Origin: Callaeas wilsoni
Lineage: Eukaryota; Chordata; Aves; Passeriformes; Callaeidae
Assembly: GCA_013398955.1 (NCBI GenBank)
Contig: VWPU01004155.1
Location: 186,001 to 250,000 of the forward strand
Direction: 5' to 3'
DNA length: 64,000 nucleotides
Shown here: positions 38,800 through 50,285 of the stretch, in pieces
How positions within the stretch are numbered: position 1 is the stretch's first letter
Layout of the letters: the number at the start of each line of letters is the position of its first letter
Position numbers and translations under genes: made by a program
Notes under the pieces: model-generated
What the model was told of the DNA's origin: nothing
Databases searched by the model: none
Seen by the model: the letters and a program-made list of their open reading frames with translations, nothing else

Positions 38800-41199
38800 T
38801 TGTCATCTGGGTCACAGGTTCACTATATGCATAAGTCTATTTTATAAAAACATTATGATCTGCAGTCTTAGACTTTTAAGGTATTGTTCACTGGAGTTTA
38901 ACTTTAAAAGCATATTCTGAGGAGCTGCTCTGTAGACATGTGCTTCAGCGTGCATTTAGAATTTCAGCTGAGATCTGAGAGGAGATGCTCATGCATTATC
39001 TAACAAGCAGCGTGATCAAAATACAATAATTAATACATAATACGACTTGTAAAACATAAATGAAAATGAACCAGAGGGAGGAACTTGCCAACCTTTAAAC
39101 AAGGCTAACCTATTTATATAACAAATGCCTGCAATATTTCTCATGAGTCATTCCTTCCACTCAGACTGAGAATACATAATAACCTTTTGTTGTTCTGCAC
39201 TCGAGGTCATTTATTTCTCAGAAAAAAAGGATGCACATACACATAGACAAACACAGATACATATATGTATATATTTACAGAAATTATATTCATAAGATAA
39301 AATCATTCTAAAGTCTACATTTTCAAGTATGAAATGCAAATGTTAATACCATCATTAGTGTATGGAGATTGTTTGATTTGCTGGATGAAAAAACTGTAGT
39401 TAAAAATGGTGATTGCTATTTCCTATTCTTATGTCAATTCCTTTTCCCCCATCTATTGAATCCTTTATCAAACGGTGCAAAAAATTAACATCAAACTGAG
39501 CTCTTTTCATTGTTGCATTAATTTATAGAGAACCAGAAACATGCCACCAAAATAAAATAAAAAAAAAAAAACAGAACAATGAAGAGAAGAAGTGAGCTTT
39601 TAACAATTTTAATCATCATACCACTCTGCCCAAGAATTAGATGATTACATGCTTGAGTTTGTTTTGTCTTGATGAAAAATTTCAAGACCTGAATTGTAGA
39701 ACTTAAGCACCTCTAAATCATTACAATAACAAAGGAATCCTGCTACAAAGGGATCCTTCAAAGAGGAGGAAATAAATTGAAATAATCTGACTCCTAGAAG
39801 CAATTATTTCTTAGAAGAAATATGAAAGGGTAGAAAAACAGTTACCTGTTTGCTTCATAACCTCTCTTTGAATATCCTGATAATGTTAATAAAATATTAT
39901 TGTCCACATTTAACATTCAGCCCTGGCTTATTAGGTGAAAAAGACATATCTACTTATGACACTGCCTCTGGATGTTCTGATTTAAATGTCACCTGCTAAA
40001 AGATTCTCATAATGTTGCCCATTCTCAGGGGGCCTCTCTTTTATTGGGAATACAGGTGAAATCAACCATGCTACCCAGACTGATAGAAAGTTATATTAGA
40101 ACCAGATGATATAATTCAGTATACAAGTCCAGTATGAAATTTTCTTTGTATTACAGTCTTGCACTGTTCTAAAGTGCCAATCTAACTTCCAGTACACACC
40201 GAATACACACGGAGTGGCATGCTACTAAAGGCTTGTTTTCATGTTGCATATATTGAAGCACATGAAATGCAATATTACAGAGATCTCTGTCATCTCAAAT
40301 GAAGCAATTTGAGAACACTAAAAGAGCAGGAGAGAATAATTTTAAAAAATATCTGCAAATCTGTTGAAGGTGTTAGTAGTGCCAAAGATCTGATTTTCCA
40401 TTCTCATCTCTTTAATTTGTATGCTTAAGGAAAACTGTTTAGTGAGAGGCTGAAGTGCATTTGGTAGATCAATACTCCATTGATGTTGATATTTGTCAGC
40501 ATTTTCTTTAGTTGATGATTTATAGGATGCCAGAAGCATTTATAGAATACTTAACTCTTTGTCATGTCTCAATTTGCTCTAGTCAGGAAATGCTTATTCT
40601 TTATTACACTGCATTGTTAAAAAGTAAAGGACATGCCACATTAAATACTTTCTATGTGTGCTTAAAACAGAGTTATAGTACTGTTAGGAGCTACTAGGTT
40701 GATGCTACTTGGTCTAAAATCTTGCTAAACTAGATTAAAAACCTACTCTTACTAAATGAAAAAAGGAATCACTTTTTAGCCGATACAACACTACTTCTAA
40801 GAGTTGAAATAATTTCTATCTTTGAATCCAGGCTCTTCTTTTAATAACATAAAAATAATTGAAAATATGGATTCTTTGAATCTGAATAGCTGATGCTGCT
40901 GAAATTAAATCTGAGTGCAAAGTTTTCCAGAAGACCTGTTAAGAAAAAGACTTGGAACAAGGAAGTTGTCGCCTTCTGTCATAAAAATATGTATTGCAAC
41001 CTTATAATACAGAAATGCAATTTGCAACTTATAACCAATAATAAAGGGTAAAATACTTGACTAAAAATAATGCCTAGCTCTTACGTAGCATTTTTTTTTA
41101 TCAGAAACCTAAGAGCTACAGCCTGTTTCAGGTATTGTGAATCTAAGATGCATAAAGATGAAGCAAATTCCTCAAATTAGGGTCTTGGCCATGTCAGAT

Positions 41200-41902
41200 T
41201 TAGTGGCAGATCATGTACTCCTCCTCCTCGATGGCACAATGACCAGCTGGAGCCAGTCTCTAGTGTTGTACCCCTGGAATCAATGTCAAGGCCAATACTA
41301 TTTAATATCTTCATTAATGACCTGGACGATGGGACAGAGTGCATCCTAAGCTGGTTTGCAGATGACACAAGTTGGGAGAAATGGAAAATATATCAAACGG
41401 ATGGATGTGTTCCTGTTCCTATCTGGATTGTTTTGTCCAGGTCTGGTTTCTGCAGTACAAGAAGAAAATCTACTGGATCAGTTCCAACAAAGGACCATGA
41501 AGATGATTAAGGGAGAGCAGCTAAGGGTGAGAGAGCTAGGACTACTCAGCCTGGAAGAGAGAAAATTCAGGGAGTAACTTATTAAAGAATTTAAATATCT
41601 GATGAAGTGAATGAAGGGAAAGGAGACAGACTCTTATAAGCAGTGACCACTTAAAGGACAAAAGGCAACAGCCACAAATTAAAATATAAGAAGTTCTAAT
41701 TGAATATATGAAAAAAATAATTGAAGGGTGATTAAACATGGGTCAGATTGCCCAGAGAGGTTGTGAAGTCTCTATCCCTAGAAATACTGAAAACCCAACC
41801 GGCCACAGTCCTGACCAACCTGCTTTAGAAGACCCTGTTTGAGCAGTACGAATGGACCAGTTGATCTTCAGAGGTCCCTTTCAACCTCAATAAGTCTCTG
41901 AA
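41200..41902 (+). mobile_element. Old CR1 LINE with reverse transcriptase remnant
   Basis: This copy retains the heart of ORF2. The frame near 41286-41369 reads [12 protein letters not shown], then a conserved stretch ending FADDT (41355-41369), the metal-binding [YF]xDD box of LINE reverse transcriptases. It then jumps at about 41395 to later sequence (GGACCATGAAGATGATTAAGG and CTACTCAGCCTGGAAGAGAG). It runs on through the 3' UTR blocks GAGGTTGTGAAGTC and TTGATCTTCAGAGGTCCC to about 41902. Stops and frame changes show that it is dead. The missing part downstream of FADD marks an internal deletion. The octamer tail is hardly readable. Enzyme role is family knowledge: RT drives target-primed insertion. 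Confidence 0.9.
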
Positions 41903-42767
41903 CCCCAGTCCTCTGACACCTGTCTTGAGCAGATGAACACAAACAACAAGCTTATTTTCCTACTTTATTTCCACCTAGAGATAGAAAATCCTTCATCAGT
42001 GAATATACACTAGTGTAAAAGTGAAGTAATGCAGCGATAAAGTATATAGCAACTTAAGACAATGCTCTAAATACAGCAGAAGATTATTTTGAACTCAGAA
42101 GAGATTTGTTTGCTGCTAAGGTAGCAAAAAGAGGTCAACTGTTACAGAGCTGCAGTGTACTAATTAAACAAATAGCCACAGAAATATTGATATTATCTAA
42201 AATCATTTGTTTTACCAGGTTTTGACATGCTTCATGCTGAAACAATGTTTAATATTTTATTCATGAATTAGTATAATGTATTTCTAAGTAAAATCAATAT
42301 TGTGTTTTTACTAAGAACACCACTGTACTTCCCAGCAGAGAAACAAAATGCACCATAAGTAAGGAACTGCAAAATGAGAAAAGAAATTGATAGCTAGTGC
42401 TAAACCATATCACTACAGAGAGATAAATAGTTCTTATTTATATGTATTTAAACGTGTGCCCGCTTTTATTTTTCTTTCTCTTTCTGGACCCTTCTTCCAG
42501 CAAGGACTGATACTAAAATCATCTCAGAGCTTAGTTTACAAATGACAACACTTGTATTTTTACGACACATTTGTTGAGATCCCTGAAACAAACACACCTC
42601 AGCAAAGAGGGTGGATTGCACGGACACACATGGGAAGGCTTTTTGAGACAAGTAATCCATAAAAAAGACAACCAATGCCTTTACTACTTATGACCAAATA
42701 TGGTTTTGTAGAAATTCTGTCTCAAAGGGCAGGATGTCAGGCTCATTCAAAAGGATGATTATGAAGG
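41903..42767. other. AT-rich unique DNA, no gene seen
   Basis: Interval between the CR1 remnant and the 43-kb LTR. Nothing recognised; frames are short. Confidence 0.5.
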
Positions 42768-42772
42768 ACGGG

Positions 42773-43523
42773 CCTAACGGTTTAACTCCACCTGGCAACC
42801 AATCCCCACACAGCCGGTCACTCACTCCCTGCACAGTGGGAGGAGTAAGAATCAGAGCAGTAAAAGTGAAAAAACTTGTGGGTTGAGAAAAAGACCGTTC
42901 AATAGATAAAGGTGTCACATCCCATCAGGCTTTGGTGAGCATTTTTGCATGTAAATCACCATCTCTTTGTATACTTTTGTCATTAGTATCATTGCTGTTA
43001 CTGTTAATTTTCTTATCTCATTGCTGTTTCCAGTAAATTGTTCTTATCTCAACCCACAATTTTTACCCTTTTGTACCTCCAGTTCTCAGCTCCATCCCTG
43101 GAGCAGGAAGGGGGAGTGAAAGAGATGAGGTGGGAATGAGCAATTGGCATCTGGTTTGGGACAGTCTCAGTGGTGGGAGGACACTAAGTTAGGGAGTGAC
43201 ATTACTGAATCAGAACACTTGGGAAGCCAAACCATCATGCCAAACATACTATTCTTCCTCCTTCCCACATTTCTATATACTGAGCATGATGCCATATGGT
43301 ATGGAATATCCCTTGAATCAGTTGTGGTCAGCCATCTCAGCTGTGTTCCCTCTCATGTGTGCACCCTCAGCTCCTCTACTGGTGGGATGGGGTGAGGAGC
43401 AGAAAAGGCCTTGGCTCTGTGTAAGTGCTGCTCATCCATAACAAACACATCCCTCTTTCCAGCACAAATCCAAAACTAGCTACTGTGAAGAATATTAACT
43501 CTACCCCAGCCAAAGCCAGCACA
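42773..43523 (-). mobile_element. ERVL-like LTR, minus orientation, interrupted
   Basis: Reading the plus strand gives the reverse complement of the family seen at 22 kb: GGTTTAACTCCACCTGGCAAC and GTGGGTTGAG at the left, then ACTTGGGAAG, ACTGAGCATGATGCCATATG, GGTGGGATGGGGTGAGGAGCAG, and CCCCAGCCAAAGCCAGCACA at the right end (43523). About 250 bases of foreign sequence (roughly 42911-43164) sit between the two halves. About 130 bases of the expected middle are missing. The flanks ACGGG (42768-42772) and ACTGG (43524-43528) may be a decayed 5-base target duplication. No viral coding sequence is attached. The TATA and poly(A) regions are degraded. Confidence 0.88.
42911..43164 (+). mobile_element. 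LTR 3' fragment, plus orientation, inside the 43-kb LTR
   Basis: The fragment contains GTTCTTATCTCAACCCACAA, then TCTCAGCTCCATCCCTGGAG, GGGGGAGTGA and GGCATCTGGTTTGGGACAG. This is the R-U5 part of a related avian ERV LTR but on the plus strand, opposite to its host element. The 5' part (GTACTTTTGT-like and TTAGTATCATTGCTG-like text at about 42960-43020) fits a subfamily different from the host LTR. Both limits are estimates. It could be a nested insertion that later lost sequence, or the result of an inversion or template switch. Confidence 0.65.
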
Positions 43524-43528
43524 ACTGG

Positions 43529-44019
43529 GAAGCTTTTGTGGTCATTCCAACTCTCTCTCCAGTACAAACCTTCAGCTTAACAAAGGTTCATTTGTTAATA
43601 TGGAAAGAAAAGTGAAGAGGGATGATGAAAAACATTCTGAACAACTTGATAGAAAGTGGGGAAGAATAGGGGAAACAAATGCCTTCCTAAAATACCTCTC
43701 TTGAAATATGTATGAAATGCAAGGACTTGATTAGTGAAATTGAAAATTGCAGATGAGAACATCACACAGCTTTTCGGTTGCACTTAAAAGAGCTGAGGAT
43801 TTGGGTAGAAGGAGAGAATACTTTTAGGATAGTGCCCCAGCATTAGAAAATAATTGTTATAAAATGAAGAAAAAAGACCAATTAAAAAATCAGTCTGCTA
43901 TTGTCAACAATTAAGTCAGGAAAGCTATGTGGGAAATGCCAAAAGATACCTCTCCTTTTTTGATTTAGAATATATCTGTCTTTTCATTTTGAACAGAAGC
44001 TGTAGTTTATTAAATGTCT
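43529..44019. other. AT-rich unique DNA, no gene seen
   Basis: No recognised feature between the 43-kb LTR and the palindrome at 44.03 kb. Confidence 0.5.
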
Positions 44020-44025
44020 CATTTT

Positions 44026-44075
44026 TGACGTAACATGTAAACGTGACAAAGAACATTTGTCACGTGTCACAAAGC
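44026..44075. promoter_or_regulatory. Palindromic E-box / CRE-like cluster (candidate)
   Basis: Within 50 bases there is a CRE/bZIP-type TGACGTAA (44026-44033). A perfect 10-base inverted repeat, ACGTGACAAA (44041-44050) and TTTGTCACGT (44056-44065), is separated by five bases. A canonical E-box CACGTG (44061-44066) overlaps the right arm, and a further GTCACAAAG follows. Three CpG sites survive in very AT-rich surroundings. CACGTG is bound by bHLH factors and TGACGTAA by CREB/ATF or PAR-bZIP factors; that this copy is functional is inference. Confidence 0.35.
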
Positions 44076-47000
44076 CTCTTTAAAGATGAGCACCTTACTT
44101 TCTGTTTTTAACCATTCACCAGGACCTGGTGCATGATAGGTCTTTGATTTCTATTCCTCAAAAAACCTGATCTCTCCAAGAATTGTATTTCCCTGGCACT
44201 GTTGTGCCCTCAAACCCAGTCACAGGAACCTCCCTTACCTACTTCCTAGGTCATGAAAAAGGAAGGCTTTGATTAACTGCAACCCCTTTTCCTTCCTGCT
44301 TTGTGAAATTAGATTAGAAAGAAACTTTCCAAATGGGATCTCTCCCATTTTCAGGCCCCTAGAAGACGGTGAGGAAGTTGAGGCTATTGCTGTTATATCG
44401 GTCCTGGCACACATGTTAAAATCCTATTATAAAAAAAAAAAAAAAATTAAAATGAAAAAATCTCTGACCTTAAGGTGTGTGCAACTAATTGCATTGACAA
44501 AATGATGACTCCTGCCATTCCAGATGCTAAATATTTGAGTTTAATCTATCCAGATTTGTCAGTCAACGTCTAAATCTTTGCTTTCTTACTCCCTGTAGGA
44601 AGTTCTGCATGTTGCCCAAAGAACATAAGGGGATGATTTTTCCACACTAATCAAGAAAGAACAGTTCATGCTCCTCCATGCAACCCCCTGGATCAGCTCC
44701 AGCCTTCATTCTCCAACAGGTTCAGTAGCTTTAGCACTGTGAAATTAGCTCTTCATCACTGCTTAGACTCTTCTTATCTCTCTACTGTGTCCTCTAGAGT
44801 CATTCTATGCGGAGCACACAAAAAATCAAAAGAAAGCAGGAAAAAAATGTAGAACCTGTATCAACATTCTTTACCCTGTCAGCAGAGCACTTGCTCACTC
44901 TGACAGAAGTTTGTGTGTGTGTTTGCTTAGAGAAGAGAATATAGAGTGATCCTTTTATGATAAAGGGGGTTTTTTTATTCCATTTGTGCAGGTCATGCAT
45001 TAATATTGCTTAATTATCGTTAACTAGAGATTGCATTTCAGCTCATGCAAGAAATTCAACAAATGCCTTTATAGGTAAGGAGCACTATAATTCAGATATG
45101 CTAGAGTATTGAGAGCTTGGTTGCTGAATTTTTTTTCTGTTCCCTCTTAGTAAGGGAACAAAATTTTCAAGGTCATTGTCTGAAGTGTCTCAGGGTAACA
45201 ATTTGAAGTCTTAACTGAGACTAAAGAACATTTTCTTATTTATATATGGTATAGGAGGAAAAAAAAACCTTTGCCCTGAGAAGTTTATAGCCTAAATAGG
45301 TAGGACAAAGACTTTAAAGAAAATAGGGATAGAAAAGGGAAGGAATTTCATAAAACCACATCCACTTTCAAAGCTCCACTTTCCTACATGATTAAGAGAC
45401 ATCATTTGTGACTAGAAGAAACAACTATGTGTCATCATTCTGGCCTCACACAGTATCGTACTAAGTTCTTGGTTCTGTGACAAGACAACAAGCATAGAGA
45501 CTGAAGAAGGTGTGTCAAGGAAAGGATCAGGGAAAAATTGGCACCAAGGTCTTCCATGACAGTTCTTTAGAGAATTTCAGCATCTTTTCAGGATTTCAAA
45601 AGTTAGTGTCCTGAGCCATTAGAACTTTGAAAAATTGTGTTTGTGACAAGCAGCTCCCACAGCATGTTTTTCAATACCAATAAATACTTTCTGTAAGTTT
45701 AATCTTTCAGATCTATTGCATCTTAAGATGCTACAGGATGTTAAAATTTTCTATTTTGAGATATTTAAGGAGAGAGTGAACATGTTCAAGGAAGATAAAT
45801 CCAACTTGAATGAGAAAATACATGAAAACAATGTTTCCAAAGTCCTGAAACATAAGCTGACAGAACCAATATCACAAGAAATATAGTCTAAAACTACAGA
45901 TTTGAAGAGAGACATTTCCAGAGTATCAAGCTCAGCAAAGAAGTACAGAGGACCTGGCTCTGAGAAAATGCTAAAGTCAAAATAAGAGCTTTGAGTGTCA
46001 TGAGAAAAGACACTTTCTTTGCTGATTTGTTTGTTGTTACACTCAAGGAAAGAGCATTTAATCTTAAAAAAAAATTTAAAAACCCCAAAACCAAAAGAAA
46101 AACAACCCAATAGCAAACAAAAATCTGTAAAAACTAAACCACTCCAAATAAACCACCAAATCAAACAAAAAAACCCTCACCAAGAATGTATCAAAGGTAT
46201 CTGGAAAATCACCAGCTTCTTGTACTCATACTTACAACTCAAAATTTTTACTTAATATTACTTACTCTTTCTGCTATGGCTGTTAGTCATGCATCAGATC
46301 TCTACATTATCCATATAAAGAACAAGGCAATAAGCCTCAAAAGGTAATATGCAATATAAAAATGGTCACAGTTTATGATAAACTCTCACCTGGTGCTCTT
46401 CTAGAAACCCTACTGTGTCAGGCAAGGAGTTTATATGTGTATCTTATTTTGAATACTGACAGCATAGCATAACAGTAAGATGTGACAATCCTTAATGTAT
46501 GTTCAGCAGCTGAAATGGACATTTTTATGGTAGCATACCACACAAGTGCTTTTCATTCCTGATGAATCCTAACTAATCTGAGCACTCTAGGACTATGTTA
46601 CACTTTCAGGTTAATAAATGCTCACTTATTGTAAAAGGCTGGTCATCAGTGCAAGAATATGATCTTCAGTTAGCTACTAAGTTTTCTTAATGCATGTGAA
46701 TACTTGGGGGATAAATCAAAACAAACAAACAAACAAAAAAATCCACCACAGTAAATACAGTCACTATGCATCTTTAAACCAGGAAGAATAGCAGAGGTAA
46801 TATTCAGAGTGATTCTGGAAAAGGCATCTCCACAGAAATGAAGGAAGCTTTCCATGTTCTGCCTTCCAATCCACAGTAAGAAAGTAGGGCTTGGCAGAGG
46901 GCAGCCTTGTCTAGACTGATGCATCACTCAGGAGAACTATGCAACTGATTGCTACTCTGTGCTGCTCCACAGCTTTACATCAGGCATTTTCAAGTAGTGC

Positions 47001-47189
47001 TGCTGTCCCTCTCTCACCCCCTGATCCCACAAGCCAACCACAGACTGCCAGTGCTATTTGCAATTTGTTTTGGGCAGATGGTGTCCCAGCATCATGGTAC
47101 AGTACTAAGTAAGCTAAACCAGTGGGATTCAGAGAGGTAGACTGGGAGACAAATGCAGTTTTCAGTGGTAAACCCCAGCTGTAGCATCT
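44076..47189. other. AT-rich unique DNA, no gene seen
   Basis: About 3.1 kb. It contains a 17-18 base A-run near 44430, an A/C-rich stretch at 46060-46180, AAAC units at 46722-46738, and a hydrophilic plus-strand frame at 45647-45982 broken by a TAG at 45884. The 137-codon minus-strand frame opposite it is Phe/Leu/Ser-rich and shows no domain. No transposon or RNA gene was recognised. Confidence 0.5.
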
Positions 47190-47790
47190 TTGTCATGGCA
47201 ACTGAGTGAGGCTCATTGTATGACCTGTCAGAATTGTCTCTAGTGTTTCTGGACCACCACTGTTTGATTGAAGGGAGAGCTGGCTTCGAGGGGAGTTGTT
47301 CACTGCTAAAGGCCTTTGCTCTGGTGCATATATTGTTCTGCCTGCCTGTTGTTTTGTATCATTAAATATTTCATATTTCACAGATATGTTAATCTGTCCT
47401 TCCAGAAGCAGCCTTAGAATTACATTTGCCACAGAAGAGTATAGAGGCTCCGCTTTTATTTAGTATGGAGATGGCACACATTATTGAAATTATATTTATT
47501 AATAAATATTCTTGTTCCATACCTTTTCTTTTCATAGTGGAAACTCATACTGAGACTTTATAGGATGTTCACACTGAGCCCTTTTTCTGTAACTTGTGTC
47601 AGCCTTATGGATTTAACAAGTTGCCCATCATGATAAGGGCATCACTTGGAGACAGCTGATGACATTGATTATATACTGGGATGGTTTTGCAAAATACAAC
47701 AAAATTTGAATTTGTATGGTTTGTAAGTTGAATTAAATCACTGTTTAAAATGTGTGATTAATTTAAAGGCATATGGCTGGATAAATCATG
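47190..47790. promoter_or_regulatory. Candidate conserved noncoding block C
   Basis: High-complexity sequence with a GACAGCTGATGACATTGATT motif cluster at 47651-47670 (E-box CAGCTG, a MEIS-like GACAG and a PBX-like TGATT) and a GTGATTAATTT homeodomain-type site near 47753. The texture resembles conserved vertebrate enhancers. There is no direct evidence of conservation or activity from one sequence. Confidence 0.2.
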
Positions 47791-48296
47791 GTCCTCTTCA
47801 GTGCTTTTTGTTGTGTATTACAGACCAAAGCCATGTTTCTTTGGAGTACACCTAAGGACAGAATTTGCCTTTAATGATACACTTTTGGGCAGTCAGTCGT
47901 TTAACCTAAAGACTGTGTTGTCAGAAAAGTTATTTGATAGTGGGAATTTTTATGAACAGATTATACAAGTCTCTTTGGCAGCACTTCTCATACAGTCTCT
48001 GTAAATCAGGGACAAGTGCATTATTGAAGTGAACAGAGTTAGATAATCATAAAAATGATGTAAATAAAGGGAAAATTAGGGCCATCAAATTTAAATAGTG
48101 ACTTTCAACAGCAGATTTTAAGAGATTATTAGCCTTCAATTTTCAGTGAGACTCTGCTCTTTCTCACAGTGGATGCCAGCCACTATAGACATAGCCATAA
48201 TTCTGAAAAGAGGCTGTTGTGTCTACTAACACACACACAGTTTAGTGCAGCCCTGTGAAGGCAGTATTGTCCACTTCTACTCGCCCACCTGGAACA

Positions 48297-48322
48297 CATA
48301 TTTCGCTGCCACATTTCGCTGC
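48297..48322. repeat. 13-base tandem duplication
   Basis: CATATTTCGCTGC is followed directly by CACATTTCGCTGC, with one mismatch. It is a local duplication that keeps a CpG in both copies. Confidence 0.85.
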
Positions 48323-49401
48323 TCACCATGCTGTCCACCCGTCTCTAACTGTTCTGTTCATTCTGCTCTGAGTTGCTAAGTCACCTGCAAATAAGCACTC
48401 TTTGCCACAAGTCCAGTGAGTTTTTTGCCTACTCTTTTGCACAGCTAAGCCTCTCAGCCCCATCAGAAGTTCTTAATATTTCTAGATCCTGAATCAAGCA
48501 TCCACAAGAGGAGATTGCTCTATTTTCAGGAAACCTAGTGAATATTTTTCTTCATACAAACTAAATTGATTCACAGCTGAAAAAAGATGTACCTCTACTA
48601 GTTTTTACCATCCCTAATATATTTGTTTATTATGGATGTTTTATTCTGAGTCACATCAAAACCACAGGATTGAAGTTGTAAGTTGCATTTATCAGAATAA
48701 ATTAGTTTTTTTTTTCCTTATCTAGTGATTATTTTAGCTCAAGCTGTGACAATTCTGAAGAGAATGATTACACATATATTAGCCCAAAAATAATATTAAT
48801 TTATTTTAGAGGCCCTGCAAAGCAGCCTTCCATGTGATTCTTTTTTCCTCGTGCATGACAGTAAGTCATTATTCTGTTACTGTGAGTTTGCTGAGAATGT
48901 ATGTGGATTTCATATAAACATCCAGGCATTTGTGTAGTGTCTTAATTATTTTCTGATTTTCTAGGAAGAAAACCAAGAAATTATGGATTTGGATCAAATG
49001 CACGTGACTTCATTATTCATTATTTTAAGCTGGTTAGTTTTGTGAGTCTGGGGAGTTTTCAGGGCTTAAAATAAAGAGAAGGAAGCAATCAAACATTCTG
49101 TTCGGTGATGACTCATTTATTCAAAAGACCGTGACAAAAAATGTATGTATGGTTGACAGGAACCCTGTCATTTGCAAAGGTGAGTTGAGGTACAAAATAA
49201 AAAGAGGTTTACAGTAATATTACAGCCTCTTTATAGTGCATTAGCATTGCAAATATGTCCAGACAGAATTATATCTTCTGTTTATGCCATATTCTACATT
49301 CTGATTAATAAGCTTAATTACTTACACAGTTCTTTTCCTTCAGTAAAAGCTCAGATTAACAGAGAAGATGCACAATTTAGAGGTCAAGGAACAGAAGATT
49401 C

Positions 49402-49453
49402 TGGTGGTAGTAGTAGTAGCGGTGGTAGAATTAGTACTAATAGTATTATTATT
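49402..49453. repeat. Imperfect GTA/GGT trinucleotide repeat
   Basis: GGTGGTAGTAGTAGTAG is followed by related units and AGTATTATTATT. It is a decayed trinucleotide microsatellite; the Ser/Gly run in one frame comes from it. Confidence 0.8.
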
Positions 49454-49857
49454 CAAAAAATACCCCTGGAGCTTTTTTCTTAAACTTCAGGTACTTCATA
49501 TCTCTTAGGTAGTGGGAGAGTATGGAATTCTTAGAGGAAAGACTTCTGATATAAATTCTGACTTACATTGGAAATACTGGTAGCCAGCGGCCATATTCTA
49601 ACCATACAAGTCATCTGTTTGCAAGGTATTATTTATCAGTATGTCAAAGTTAAAGCTGGAATAGGCAATACCTTAGAGATATTCAGTTTAATAATGTGGC
49701 TGTGTCCTGATCGTGGAAGTCAAACAGCTCACAAAACATATACAAAATGAATAACAACAAAAAAAATAAGACATTCTTTTAGGAGCAGCAATGGCATCCC
49801 ACTCAAGCTCACAAGCAGCACCTAAGATTGACAAAGCCCCAAACCAACCAAACGAAA

Positions 49858-50285
49858 TGTTGCTGTTAACCCCAGTCAGCAGCCAAGCCTCACCCAGAAG
49901 CTTGCTCACTCCCCCATCAGAAAGATCAGAGAGAAAACTGGAAGGGTAAAAGCTAGAAAACTTGTGGGTTGAGGTAGAAACAGTTTAATAGGGAAAGCAA
50001 AAGCTGTGCACACAAACAAATCAAAACAAGGAATTACTTCACTGTTTTCCCTGGGCAGGCAGGAGAGCAGGGCCCCATCATGTGTAAAAGGTGACTCGGG
50101 AAGACAAACACTGTCACTGCAAGTGTTCCGCCCTTCCTCCTTCTTCCTCCCACTTTATATGCTGAGCATGATGATCTGGAATATTCCTTTGGTCTGCTGG
50201 GGTTACCCTTCCCAACTGTGTCTCCTCCCATGCACACCCAACTTCCTTGCCAGCATGCAAGTATGAAAAGGAGAAAAAGCCTTTT
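49858..50285 (-). mobile_element. ERVL-like LTR, minus orientation, truncated U3
   Basis: Third copy of the family seen at 22 and 43 kb. From left to right on the plus strand: TGTTAACCCCAGTCAGCAGC, CTTGTGGGTTGAGG, CAGTTTAATAGGGAAAGC, ACAAGGAATTACTTCACTG, TGACTCGGGAAGACAAACAC, TTTATATGCTGAGCATGATG, and ending near GAAAAAGCC. The start of U3 is missing beyond about 50285, so the outer promoter end is lost by truncation. The TATA sequence ATATAAA (minus, 50154-50160) and ATTAAA (minus, 49984-49989) are retained. No internal viral sequence or primer-binding site was recognised on the low-coordinate side. Confidence 0.88.

Larger units (their letters stand above)
31961..41199. other. AT-rich unique DNA, no gene seen
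   Basis: About 9.2 kb without a recognised gene, RNA or transposon. All frames are under about 100 codons and lack domains. It contains purine-only tracts at 32921-32966 and 38774-38799, a short CAA repeat at 36940-36953, an alternating ATATATGTATATAT stretch near 39260, and an A-run at about 39558-39571. Confidence 0.55.
47791..49857. other. AT-rich unique DNA, no gene seen
   Basis: No recognised gene or transposon. It contains a 13-base tandem duplication at 48297-48322 and an imperfect GTA-type trinucleotide repeat at 49402-49453. Frames are under 80 codons. Confidence 0.5.

Noticed and set aside
44269..44450. Open frame ending in an A-run, like a processed pseudogene with a poly(A) tail
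   Set aside because: No recognisable parent protein and no target duplication around the A-run; A-runs of this size occur elsewhere in the window without any gene copy.
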